DNA of 64,000 nucleotides, from positions 19,202,339 through 19,266,338 of the forward strand of contig NC_068341.1 of the NCBI RefSeq assembly GCF_014633365.1, written 5' to 3'. This document shows positions 23,486-34,739 of the stretch, one piece after another. Numbering within the stretch: the first letter of the stretch is position 1; every line of letters starts with the position of its first letter. This DNA comes from Diospyros lotus (lineage: Eukaryota; Streptophyta; Magnoliopsida; Ericales; Ebenaceae). The position numbers and the translations under genes are program-made. A model generated the notes under the pieces. The model did not search any database. It worked only from the letters and a program-made list of their open reading frames with translations, and had not been told where the DNA came from.

Positions 23486-23777
23486 ATCAATCAATTAATT
23501 AATTGGGGAAGGGGGTGTGTATATATATAATATTATTTCTTCTGCTTTTCAAAAGTTAAATAATGAAAAGTAGGAGGGGGTGATGTCAAAAACATTGAAG
23601 GATGAGGGGGGTGTGCAGATAAGGGTAGGGTGGCCTGCAATAATTTGTCCAATTAAAGGGTACATATCATATGCAATGGCAGTAGGTGAGGTTGAGGCTC
23701 ATCTTTGGACCTAACTATAGGCGAAGATAACTGACCAATCAGACCCCACCCCCATTCAACCTCCTCCTCTTGGGGGG

Positions 23778-23815
23778 AGAGAGAGAGTGTGTGTGTGTGT
23801 GTGAGAGAGAGAGAT
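23778..23815. repeat. Compound (GA)n(GT)n(GA)n microsatellite
   Basis: A purine run of GA, then about nine GT units, then GA again, nearly symmetrical. The surrounding ORFs on both strands are translations of this repeat. Confidence 0.95.
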
Positions 23816-24426
23816 CAGACCATCCACCCTTTTGCCTTTTGGGCACTAGAAATCTTGACCACGACTTTGAAAGATTCATCAAATTGACACAATCAAAGGA
23901 GGCCACAACCCTTGTCCCCAATCTGGGTCCCAAATCTCATCTCCCATCATCAAGGCAGCGCCCATTCAGGGCTCCGCTGTCCCCAGTCAATTTCTTTTTT
24001 ATCTTTTATATACTTTCTTGATCTTTTGGTGTATTTAGTTCTTTTTCTAGGAATAATAGATAACTTATGTTTATATAAATGTCCCCGCCCCCTCCCAAAA
24101 CTGTATTTATTTAATGTACTTACTTGTTGGTATCACTTTTATTATTTATTTATCTTTTATTTGCAAGTACATGTCAAGTTGTATATGATCTTAGATATTT
24201 AATGATGACTTTTCAAAGTTTTGTTCTGTAGTAAGAGCTTTATTGTTGTTGCTTGGTTCCAAGAAATGAGTCGGTTTAAAATTTATTAATTTATACTATT
24301 CAAGGATGTGTCAAATGAAGGACTATTAACTATTACATACCAAACACTATGTGAAAGATACCTCACTTCAATTACATCTTCCGATGAGACTAAATTTATC
24401 GTTATATCTTTTCCAAGTCTTTGTTT

Positions 24427-24533
24427 TAACATAACAGGCACACGGGTCACCTAAATCACGTTTCAGAAAAGTCATTCAAGCCTTTTTTAACCTAATAGGG
24501 ACAACGATCAATCAAATCGCGTTTTAGAAAAAG
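24427..24533. repeat. Diverged tandem duplication, about 61-bp period
   Basis: aacataacaggcacacgggt followed by cacgtttcagaaaag (24427-24472) is repeated with changes as aacctaatagggacaacga followed by cgcgttttagaaaaag (24488-24533). Confidence 0.6.
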
Positions 24534-25644
24534 AAAAAAAAAAAGGTTACATTAATCACTACCTAGTTCCTTCTTACACCTCTGACTACAAAAAAAATGT
24601 TACTATCCTGTTATTTTAATACTTATATATATTTTAAGAAATATCATGGTCATAGTGAATTACAAATCAGGAAGACGGGGGCTTATCAGCTTTATCTTAT
24701 TTCAACAAAGGTACAGTGCAGTGGTTAATGAAGTTTGGAAGTGTACAACAAACTCCCAACTTCCAAGTAGTTGAGAGATGGAAATGACAAGTGTTAAATT
24801 AATCAGATTGCCTAAAATCATGGGAGCTTTAAGACCACCGACCACGTTAAAAGTCGCTTGCTTCAATCCTAGCTTTCCCAACATCCAAACCCTACAAATC
24901 ACTCACCCCAACATATAATTTAGACACAAGTTACTTTCGGATGTGGCTAACCTAAGATGCACACTATGCACAAAGCAAATGGACAGTTGATAAAATAGAA
25001 AGCTAAAGCAAGATGCGGTGTGGTGTCCAAAAATTGGTGCCTGCACAGACAATTATTTTCTTTTCTTTTTCCTTTCCTTTTTTCTCAAATCTCAGGTCCA
25101 AAAAAAGTTCAACGTATGTACGTTCTTGTGAAATTAACGAATATTTTGGATTCTTTGGATTAAAACCAAGGCAAGGCTATTATTATTATCCTCAAAACAA
25201 ATTATTGCTGTATTAGTAAGAATAATTCAAAGCAATGTTAGGAATGTTTACCTTCCTTGTCCGACAAAGCTAAAGCAGGCAGCTTCAAAGTGGAAAGGCT
25301 TAGAAGTAATTCAATGCTTTTACCAATACCAGATGAAATGAATAAAGAGAGAGATGCCCTTCAAAGCCACCTGAAAAAGATATGAGATTTTATTCCTGTT
25401 TAAATGCACGAATGGACATGCAGAGCAAGATTTGATACTTTTCCAATAAAAAAAAAAGGGTCAAAAAATTAATAATTTGGTAGCAAAGTTTGTTGTCTTG
25501 AACTCAATCCCCTTGTTTTCTGATGGTAGTAATAACCATTTTAAAAGTATTGATATGCCCTCAGATTTCACAGCTATCACAATTCATTGATGGTTTCAAG
25601 TCCTTGTGGTTTAACATTGGAAGCCCCTTCCAACTCAATAGCAA

Positions 25645-25694
25645 CAATAATAATAATAATAATAATAACAAGAGGAAGAAGAAGAAGAAGAAGA
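25645..25694. repeat. (AAT)n and (GAA)n microsatellites
   Basis: Eight AAT units (about 25645-25668) are followed closely by seven GAA units (about 25672-25694). Confidence 0.95.
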
Positions 25695-26150
25695 TGGTGA
25701 TGATTGGGGAAACTTCCAATGGAAACTAAGTCAATGAATTCGCAAAATGGTTTCTCCATCACTGGGCATCAAAGCTTTCCAACCACCTTAAAAGCTAAAA
25801 GATAAGGATAATTAAATCATAAAGGAACGATACATCTGTCATAAACCTGGTCAGAGCAGAGTGCATACATCATCTCAGTGATATCCATATCTGCCAGAAC
25901 AACTAGCAGTTAATACAATCGCATCCATACAGATAACATTATCTATGCATACGCAACTGCAGCTAGAATCTTACATCTCAACCTCATACAAACTTTAGAA
26001 TGACATATACAACTTTTTCAAGGAAGTCAACATAATGACAATTTATGAATACAATAATATGTATACAGGACCCTTATTTTGATAAAACTACTTTCAGGAC
26101 CATTAACATAAAATAGGGGATAAAGGCCCTCAGAACTCATAGACATGAAT

Positions 26151-26640
26151 AGCAACAACAATCACAAGTCTTAATCCCATTAGATGAGGTAGGTTATATA
26201 AATTCTAGATCTCTAGCCCACCCATCTCTATCCACAGCCATTTTTTCTGTAAGGTAATTATATCCTATGCCATGCCTAAGAGTTTCCCAACAAGTTTTCT
26301 TTGATCTTCCCTCTCCTTTTTTGCTACAAATTTTCATTTCATCCACTCACCTAACACGTGATTTTATCAATCTTCTTCTCACATGTTCGAACCATCTTAA
26401 CCATGACTACTACATTTTATCTTCAAAACAAAAAGTGCCACTCTTAACCTTATTATGTATGATCCCTTTTCTTGATTTGTTCTTTCATGTATAGCTATAC
26501 ATTCACCGTAACATTCTCATCTTAACTATGCTCATATTTTGCATATGTCGCTTAATTGTCCAACATTCTAAACCATACAACAAAAATGGTCTTGTAATCA
26601 TCAAATAAAAAATCGCATCCATAGCCATGAATATTATCAA
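26151..26640 (-). mobile_element. Remnant of an RTE-type LINE, 3' end
   Basis: A truncated, decayed relative of the LINE at the right end of the window. Minus-strand translation gives a piece reading RPFLLYGLECWTIKRHMQN (about 26520-26590), matching [19 protein letters not shown] in the RTE protein there. The 3' end keeps a sequence like TAATCCCATTAGATGAGGT and a short GTT-rich tail (about 26151-26165). Everything upstream of the C-terminal region is missing, as in 5'-truncated LINE copies. Confidence 0.75.
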
Positions 26641-28672
26641 ACATTCATATCCAGTGGCACTTAACACAAGCATTACATGTGTATCTACATATGCATATAT
26701 GTATATTGTGCATGTATGTCCATAGAAAGAGGAAAAGGATAAAGAGACAGTAGCAAGTAGGAAGGGCAGAGATTGATGTAAAAAAACCAGCAACAACAGA
26801 GGACCACAGAACTCAATTTATGGAGACTTCCATCATTGGTTGGTCAAACAATTCAAGCTGCACCACAATTTACAGAATATATAAGCAAACAACTGAACTA
26901 TTAGACAGTAAAACATAAATATTCTGTGCTTGTATTGATTAAATATATGTCATGTACGTAAATATGGATACACATTAAAATCAAGACATATAGCTTTCTA
27001 GGCTGCATGCATTTCCATCAGTAGTGTACTATAGAAACTGCCCAAAGCCCAGAGCATATATAATTAATAATAACCAGCAAATGCAAGAATAGGGAAATGA
27101 CACTGCAAGCAAGCAAGAATTGGATTCAGGACACTTCAAAACCAACTGATGCCTCAATTCATAGCAGCAAAGTTGCAACATTCAAGCTTTTGGGGCCAGA
27201 ACAATTACACAAGGTTGGAAAAATTGCAGCATTAAACATTAAATATAAAGTGGGTTGTCACTTGCCAATGCCCTCAGATCTCATAGCTATGAATAAATCA
27301 TTGGCAGTCATCACAAGCCTTTACCTTCAGCATACCAGTGTGATGTGTGCATGTGTATGGATCTCATCATCATCATCATCATCACAAGCCTTAATCCACT
27401 AGGTATGTGTCTGGAAATAAGGAGAAATAGGTGGCAGAGTGTGGTGGTTGAAGAAAAGGCAAGTGATGATCAAGGACCATGGACTGCTCAACATATTGAG
27501 ATTTTCATCATTGGGCTATCTAGATTTATGTAACATATAATTGAATACAATCCACAAGACAGTTGATCACAAATATATACATCCCTGCATTTCCCTACAT
27601 GGTACATAATGTGTATGTGTGTGTGTGTGTGTCTATATGGCTACATATATATGCATACATACAAATCCAAGTGCACTCATAGACATGGGAAAAGGTTCAA
27701 GATGCAATGAACAGCAAGAAAAAGAAAGACCAGCTAGTGTAAGCAGGTCAGCCCAAGGGAAAGGCAGATAAGAGGTGTAAACTACAACATAATTGAAATT
27801 TGAAAATTGTTACAATAACCGGTGCTGAGTAATATAAATCTACAATCTCTAAAGCACCTCTAAATTGTCAAGCAAGTTATATAGATTTCATAATTATCCT
27901 TATATAGTGCTTTCCACCATTCCATAACAGAACTCCAGTAAACACTTCCCTCTACACAACCCAGCTTGCCTCCGCTTAATTTGTGCTTGTCCACCAATTG
28001 CCACTATAATGACGACAAAGTCCAAGACAATGACAAACAGCATGCTGCCACCCCAAAAAATAACAAAATCAAGGAAATCTAGTAACCCCAATTGTAGATG
28101 GTATATGTAGGCAGTGCACATGGTAGATTTAGACCACGTAAAGATGGAAAAAATGTTAACATAAAACCTTAATATCCAAAGTTTTACATGACAATACGAA
28201 AAACAGCTTTTTACATCATCACAAGAGCTATTGGATTGTTCATGGTAGTTATGAGTTGCTTTTTACGGGCACCAGGTTGCTTTTGGCATCCTTTATGTAC
28301 TTATTTCTGCAAATAATGCATGTCATGCTCATAGACTCCATATTCCCACAACAGAAGAAACAGAAGTGGATAAAGTTAGAACTTAGTTACTATTGTCTAT
28401 AAGCATAAACTAGTAAACTAACATTAAGACCAGTAAACACCAAGTTAAAAAGAAATATAGCACAAGGATAACTAATAAAATATTTTTTTTCTTTTTTTTT
28501 TGGTTGACTTGGTCCTTCAAATCTCTATTTATACTCATCCACTCACCCATGACCCAACACACTCTCCAACGCGAAGATAAAGAAGAGAAGTGAAAAGGAT
28601 GGTGGTTTGTGAGACCCTCCTTTAAACTTAAAAAGGAGATAATGAAGGACAAGAAAATGATATATCCATCTC
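26641..28672. other. Spacer with microsatellites and a second LINE-tail fragment
   Basis: Contains (ATC)n at about 27364-27385 followed by acaagccttaatccactagg, which looks like just the terminal bases of another RTE-type LINE, and a (GT)n run at about 27611-27632. Blocks near 25558, 26127 and 27271 share ccctcaga-ctcatagctatg-like sequence, suggesting an old duplication. A 73-codon minus-strand hydrophobic frame (27900-28121) has no recognisable family. Confidence 0.45.
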
Positions 28673-29408
28673 TATTTTTTTGTTGTACATGCCTCATTGA
28701 TTTCTCTCCCCTCAATCACCTCAAAATACATTTATCTTCTTGCTGCAATCGTAGTTTTCTGATTTGTTGGATTTATACATGTACTATTTTTTGGACATAT
28801 GGAAGAAGTTTGTAGCAAAGGGGTTCTACTATACAAAGAGATTGTTGTGTTTTGAGAAGAGAATGTCAGTCAAATCCTTTGCAAAAGGAGATGTATCTAC
28901 TATTACGGGAGTGCAACTTGCAAACCTCAATCTACATTTACAAACCTTTTCTAAACCTTATTTTCCTGGACATTCACTTACTGGTATTATTTTAGTCTTT
29001 GATTAATTAACAAAAAATCTTTGCCTATGTATTTTTATTCTCTACTAGTTTAGGAGTAGATACATGAATTTTCTATTAATTAACTTGAGATAAAAACAAT
29101 ATTAGCAAGGGAATATGAAAGTGGATAAGGTTTGGAGAAGACATGTAATTGCAAATCAAGAGGTTGCGCTCTCCTAAGAGTAAATACATCTCCTTCTACA
29201 TAGGATTTGAATAATATTCTCCTCTCAATATATAACGATCTCTCCAATGGATCGCGTGACCTCTCCTGTGAGCTCCTATCACCAACATGCTCTAAAACTA
29301 ATATACTAACATCCAATAAATCAGAACACTATTGATTGTGACAAGAAAATGAACATTTTTTTGGTGTGGTTGAGAAGGAAGAAATCAAGGAGGCACATAC
29401 AACATGAA
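28673..29408. repeat. Large inverted repeat, arms about 320 bp
   Basis: 28673-28993 and 29090-29408 are inverted copies separated by about 96 bases. Shared stretches, read outward from the loop, include caaaccttat, aaggagatgtat and tcaaatcct, and at the outer end gttgta-atgcctc-ttgattt. Divergence is substantial, with small indels. In the same sense relative to the arm both could encode CC-CL-DF, so the arms may come from a coding or leader sequence of a retroelement. Either a foldback element or two inverted fragments of one family; no target duplication found. Confidence 0.7.
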
Positions 29409-29796
29409 AAAAGTGATGATGCTGAGAATTCACCAGTAGACTTAGATTTGATCCAATGAGAGAAGCCTCGATGCATTGTATTCACCTGGATGCTTGAGCA
29501 GGTGGAATGAAGTTTTGGGGAAGGAGAGAGCAAGAGAGAAGAGGGAACTGATTCGTGGATTGAGGAGAGAGTGAGCTCGGCCCTTGCTAGCTTCACTTCT
29601 TAAGATATTTACAGGCAAAGATGCATCTCAATGCACTCCACCCATCCAAGTTAGCTGGAGTCGTCGCAGTCCAGCTAGACACAGCTTGTTAGGAGGTCGC
29701 CCCCAAGAAGTTTCGGGGCTCCCCACTTCCTTAGTTCACTTCAGATGGGTTGAGGAAGTATGTGTGTGTCAATTTTTCCTACTCTACTTTCTGTAT
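29409..29796. other. Spacer between inverted repeat and old Copia LTR
   Basis: No gene or repeat recognised. The segment 29609-29750 has GC-richer sequence (gctggagtcgtcgcagtcca) that matches nothing else in the window. Confidence 0.4.
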
Positions 29797-29940
29797 GATA
29801 ATTAAGCCCATTAATCATAATGTATCCCAAGAGATCAAGTCACCTAATGCAATCTAAGAAATCTTTGTTATTGTCGAGGTCTTGAGCAACAACCATTCCA
29901 AACCTTGGGCTGCCATCTCTTGCAATTTGGATGACCTTCA
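29797..29940 (+). mobile_element. Old Copia-type LTR, part 1 (split by Gy1)
   Basis: This starts TGATAATTAAGCCC and continues, after the 15.7-kb Gy1 insertion, at 45629. The joined sequence is mirrored by 47475-47693 in inverted orientation, which has no Gy1. The last five bases (cttca) are the left target duplication of Gy1. Confidence 0.7.
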
Positions 29941-30309
29941 TGTCATGGCTTAAGCCTGACAACATTCTTCTCCCTAATCCAGTATGAATTAGGAAGTCAA
30001 TCTCAAGGAACACAGAACATAAAGGATAATGAGGAAGAGAGAGAAAGATGTGACGAAAGAAAGATGCGAGGGAGAGAGTAGAATTTCTCTTTAATATTCT
30101 CAATACCCAATCAACGAAAGAAATTGGGAATTTATACAAAGCGCTGGAGGAGTAGATTCCCCTACAGAGGTGGGCTCTACACCCTTCCACGATTGTAACC
30201 TCTATCCCTAACCTCCTGCACATGATAGCTCATGGCTAGTAATTAACTATAACAACAATTACAACAGTAAAATTTTTTAAAAATACTATAATCTACAGTC
30301 CTCATGACA
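29941..30309 (-). repeat. Gy1 3' LTR
   Basis: 369 bases, partner of the 381-base LTR at 45248. Indels and many substitutions separate them, so Gy1 is older than the elements inside it. The apparent 127-codon ORF across this LTR is not a gene. Confidence 0.93.
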
Positions 30310-30339
30310 ATTTCCCCCTCCTTTACCAATTTCTTGTCC

Positions 30340-30756
30340 TCAAGAAATGTTGAGGAGGCTGGAAGACCTTGGAAATTGCGTCAGCAAGTCAGGCAGGTAC
30401 TCCCAAGTACTGCTATCAGCTGGGCTGTTCTTCCATTTAACCAAGACCTGTATGAGAGGAGCCCCTTGCTTGTATACCACCATCCTCTCTAGCATAGCCT
30501 CAGGTTCCACCGTCTTATTGACCTCTTTAGGAAGGATAGGCAGTTCAAAACTCACGGGTTGCGCACCCACTGACCTCTTTAAGAGAGAAACATGGAACAC
30601 AAGGTGGATTTGCGATCTCTCAGGGAGCTGTAAACGATATGCTACCCTTCCAACCTTAGCCTCTATGGGAAATGGCCCAAAATATTTGGGGTTGAGTTTG
30701 GACACCTTCCCTTGAGTTATAGACCTTAGATGAGGATACCTCAGCCTTAAATACAC
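30340..30756 (-). pseudogene. Gy1 integrase C-terminus and chromodomain
   Basis: The frame contains LNPKYFGPFPIEAKVGRVAY then HLVFHVSLLKRS, the GPF/Y module that ends chromovirus integrases, followed by VLVKWKNSPADSSTWEYLPD, the chromodomain core (an aromatic W-K-x6-TWE pattern). This module is thought to steer insertion toward particular chromatin. The segment itself is uninterrupted for about 138 codons, but upstream integrase is defective. Confidence 0.85.
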
Positions 30757-30898
30757 CTCTTCCCCTACTGCAAACTCCCTCTCACCCCTTCTCCTATCAG
30801 CAAATTGTTTTATTCTGTTCTAAGCTGATGCTAACTCCTACTTCAGCTGCTGTAACACATTCTTCCTCTGCTGTAGATAATCTTCAACCGTTGCCACA

Positions 30899-31669
30899 TT
30901 AGTGCCTTTCCCCCACAGTAGGTAGAACGGGTGGTTTGTACCCAAATAGGGCCTCAAATGGGGACATTTTGAGTGAGGTATGGTGGTTAGTGTTATACCG
31001 CCATTGAGCCAAAGATTGGGATGATAAGCTGTGGACATATTCAATTTGATCCCCCAAAGCCTTCATAAGCTCCTGCCACATCAAACTAGTGAAGATCCTA
31101 TCACAGTTTGAAATGATCGACTTAGGAGTCCCATGTAGTTTCACCACTTGATCCAAGAAGGCCCTAGCTACCTCTTGAGTTGTATAGGGATGAGTCAACC
31201 CTATAAAGTGGGCACACTTGGTTAGCCGGTCCACGACCACCAATATACTATCCTTACCTTCTAATTTTGGCAACCCCTCTACAAAGTCCATGGACACACT
31301 AGATAATGCTTGGTTGGGAATAGGTAGGGGTTGCAATAGCCCTGGATAAGCCATTGTTTTTGACTTACACCTCTTGCAATTGTCACAAGCTAACACAAAT
31401 TCCTTAACTTCAGTCTTCATCCAAGGCCAATGAAATAATTGCCTAACCCACAGATAGGTATTGTGAACTCCTGAGTGCCCCCCCAAGGAAGACTCGTGTA
31501 GGGCTTGCATTATTTTCCTCTTGAGATTTGCATTGTTCCCAATCACTCTCCTGCCCTGATATCTCAACATTCCTTCCACCAAAGTATATCCATCTGCCTC
31601 ATTGGCCCCCATAGCCAATCTTTCCAACAACTCCTTTACTTTCGCATCTCCTTCATAGCTATTTACCAC
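30899..31669 (-). pseudogene. Gy1 integrase core, internally deleted
   Basis: The zinc-binding HHCC module is present (H-x3-GGHSG then CDNCKRCK). The catalytic core begins with VSMDFVEGLPKLEGKDSI and VVVDRLTKCAHF. The second catalytic aspartate is replaced by asparagine (SNCDRIFTS instead of SD-D). Shortly after, the frame jumps from IEYVHSLSSQ to SLAQWRYNTNHHTS, losing about 45 residues including the catalytic glutamate. It cannot be functional. Confidence 0.88.
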
Positions 31670-31864
31670 CTCTTGGTATCACTCAGGGACCACCACAATT
31701 ATAGCGGTTGAACTTCCATCTTCATGGCACTTGGAGAGAGCATCTGCTGCTATATTCTCCTTGCCTTTTTTGTACTATATAGTATAATCCAAGCCCATCA
31801 GCTTGGTCATTCCCTTCTTTTGCAACTGAGTTTGTAGTATCTGTTGCAACAAAAACTTCGAACT

Positions 31865-33050
31865 TTAGTGATCTGTTCTACCTCCTTTCAAATAATGCCT
31901 CCATTTGTTAGCGGCTATCAACACAACTATAAATTCCTTCTCATATATGTTGAGCCCCATGTGTTTAGGGCTCAAGACCTGGCTTAGGAATGCCAATGGC
32001 CTTTCTTTCTGCATCAACACTATCCCAATACCTATCACACATGCATCTATTTCTAGAACAAAGGACTTGCTAAAATCAGGCAACCCTAGAACCTTGCTCA
32101 TAGCCCCTTTTAACTTCTCAAAAGCTTCCTTAAATTCTGGTCCCCAACTAAAACCACCATTCTTTAAAAGATCTATTAGGGGTTTGCTAATGACTCCATA
32201 TCCCTTCACAAATTGGTGATAGTACCTGGTTAACCCCAGAAATCCCCTCAAAGCCTTCACCGTGGTAGGTCTTGGCCAAGACACCATGGCCTCTACTTTT
32301 CTTGGGTCTGTACTAACCCTATCGCTTGATATGATATGCCCCAAATACTCCACTTGCCCTTGACCAAAAGCACACTTAGATCTCTTAATAAAAAACAAGT
32401 TAAACCTGAGGATCTCAAAGGTGGTCTTAGGTGAGCCAAATGTTGGACAAAGGTAGGGTTGTAAATAAGTATATCATCAAAGAATACGAGTATAAACTTT
32501 CGAAGATAGAGCTCAAAAATTCTATTCATAAGGGACTGAAAAGTGGCTCGGGCATTGGTAAGCCCAAATGGCATCACCAAAAATTCAAAATACCCATGGT
32601 GTGTCCTAAAGCATGTCTTGTGTATATCCTTGGGTTTCACTGATTTGGTGGTAGCTCGAGCGTAGATCAAGCTTAGAAAAGAATTTGGCATGGTATAGCT
32701 CGTCTATAAGGTCTTCCACAAGAGATATAGGGAACTTATCCTTGATGGTCATGACATTAAGTTAGCGAAAATCCACACAAAACTGCCATGATCCATATTT
32801 TTTCTTGACTAATAGGACTGGGGAAGCAAAAGGGCTTTGGCTAAGAATAATGATAGACTGTTGTAGCATTTCCTTAACCATTTTCTCAATCTCAGGCTTT
32901 TGGATTGGCGCATAACGATAGGATCTAATGTTGATAGGCTCAGTATTAGATTTTAGGTTAATAGCATGGTCAAATAGTCTGGTAGGAGGAAGGGTTGTGG
33001 GTTCAATGAAAAGATCCTCATACTCTACCAGCTTTATTAATAAAATCTAA
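31865..33050 (-). pseudogene. Gy1 reverse transcriptase and RNase H
   Basis: Starting near 33050, the broken frame reads SQSPFASPVLLVKKKYGSW, then [20 protein letters not shown], then a frame with FVFFDD-type catalytic motif intact ([10 protein letters not shown], about 32460-32490), then [17 protein letters not shown] and LRGFLGLTRYYHQFVKGYG (connection), and RNase H VLEIDACVIGIGIVLMQKER. Frameshifts at about 32690 and 32400 and stops interrupt it. Confidence 0.88.
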
Positions 33051-33306
33051 ATGGTGTATCTAGTCATGCATTTCTTGGGGCGTGCTGACAGTTAGGTAGA
33101 ACTCTCCTTGCACTTCCTTGTTGCCTGGGGCCTCCTCTATGGCCACAATAGAGAATAGATGTGCTAGCTGATTCCCTTTGCCCTTGAATACCCTCTACAG
33201 CCTCTTCCCAGTGATCATTTTGCATGTTCCTGCTTCTTTTCCCCTTGTTAACGTCATCTTCCTTCCTTCTTTCTCAGAGGAGACCTCCATCCAATTAAAA
33301 TCAAAA

Positions 33307-34228
33307 CTAATGGGGCTTACCCCTCATCCAATCTACTCCAAGAACCACATCACAGCTTCCTAGTTGTAGTAGTCTTAGATTGGCTTCAAACCTCTCCCCT
33401 TGCATTTCCCAACAAAAGCCATTGTAGGCTAATTTACTTACCACCCGGTTCCCATTGACCACTGTTACACTCAAGAGTGGTGTTCCCATGAGTTGACACT
33501 TTAACCTTTTGGTTGTGCTCTCCTCAAGAAAGTTGTGGGTGCTCCCACTATCAATTAGGATCATAAGACTGCAACCCTCTGACCCTTTATCTTCATTATT
33601 TTCTTATTTGCTACTCCCTTCAAGGCATGTATTGTGATCTCTCTATTGTCCTCCTCCCCAAGCTCTTCGCAATCACCCTGCTCTTCATTCTCTTGTACTT
33701 CCTCATCCTCTCCTTCCAACAATAGTATTTGCCTTTTGCATTGATGTCCAGGATAATATTTATCCCCACATCGATAGCACAAGCCAGCAAGTCTCCTTTG
33801 CTTAATTAATTTCCCTCCGTAAGGCACTAAGCTTGATTCTACCCCATTTTTCACCCCATTATTTCCCTTCACCATATCCCAATTATAGCTCCTTCCTCCT
33901 AAATTTGATGTCCCCAAAACAACCCCCTTTTGTTGCTACTTTTGCTTCTTCATTAAAGCCTCCACCACTATCTCTTGTAACCGGGCACTCTCAAATGCTT
34001 GCTCCACTATTCAGGACCTCATCATTTTAACCATTGGTCTAAGCTCCTTGCTAAGGCCACTCATGAAACTTGACACAAAATAAGCTTCCGAGAGGTGAGG
34101 GTTATGGTTGATCATAAGAGATCTCAATTCTTCAAAGCTTCGTAGGCAGGCTCCCACGTCCCCAGTTTGTCTAAGCTTGTTGAATTCTTCTATGACGTCC
34201 ATCATACTCCTTTCACCAAAATGTTCAT
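33307..34228 (-). pseudogene. Gy1 gag C-terminal part, zinc knuckle and protease
   Basis: Continues the gag frame from the far side of Cop1 (44545). It holds MDVIEEFNKLRQTGDVGACL (capsid), a CCHC knuckle CYRCGDKYYPGHQC (about 33770-33815) and an aspartic protease with ILIDSGSTHNFLEE (about 33530-33565), where DSG is the active site. Stops separate the parts. Cop1 split gag between the codons for ENF and GERSM, at the gttca duplication. Confidence 0.88.
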
Positions 34229-34404
34229 GTTAGAATTATTAGTATAATTGTATATATTGTAATTATTGTATGTGTAAGTTTTATTTATAATTATTTGTAA
34301 TTAGATTAAGCCCATAGGTGTTTAAGGGTCGTTATGCCTATTATAAATAACAAACTAAGAGAAGCTAATCTCTTACGTTTTTCTCTCATAAGTATTTTCT
34401 CACA
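34229..34404 (+). repeat. Cop1 5' LTR
   Basis: 176 bases, starting TGTTAGAATTATTAG and ending TTTTCTCACA. It is immediately followed by the tRNA-iMet-type primer site. Confidence 0.92.
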
Positions 34405-34739
34405 TGGTATTAGAGCCACCAGTGAGAAATACCTTAACCGCTATGTATCTTTTTCTAGAGACCTTCAAACCCTAGCCGTCACAGTCACTACCCTTGCCAA
34501 AACACCACTGTCTGGCCACCATTTGCTAACATCGCCACCACCCTAGGGTTTGCCGCCATCAAATCAGCCAACTGCCAAAGACTTGCCGCCGACGGACCTC
34601 CCACGCGCCGCCGCCGCCACACGCTGCCTCCACCTTCACGCGTCGGCACGTGACAGCGCGTCTGCTGGTCACTTCTCTCCAACTTCTCCAAATCTAATCT
34701 CCGACGACCCCTCAAGCTGTTTCCGATGTCAAAGTCCTC

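Larger units (their letters stand above)
20851..26150. other. AT-rich intergenic spacer with microsatellites
   Basis: No ORF here has a recognisable domain, and the frames present (all under 100 codons) look random. Notable contents are listed separately: (CA)n, a duplicated block with poly-C, (AT)n, a compound GA/GT repeat, a 61-base duplication and (AAT)n/(GAA)n. Confidence 0.5.

Noticed and set aside
27900..28121. 73-codon hydrophobic minus-strand frame as a membrane protein gene
   Set aside because: Possible hydrophobic segment, but no family match, no start context and no neighbouring exon.
29840..30223. 127-codon minus-strand ORF
   Set aside because: It covers the Gy1 LTR; a similar frame in the other LTR (45228-45446) shows it is repeat sequence.
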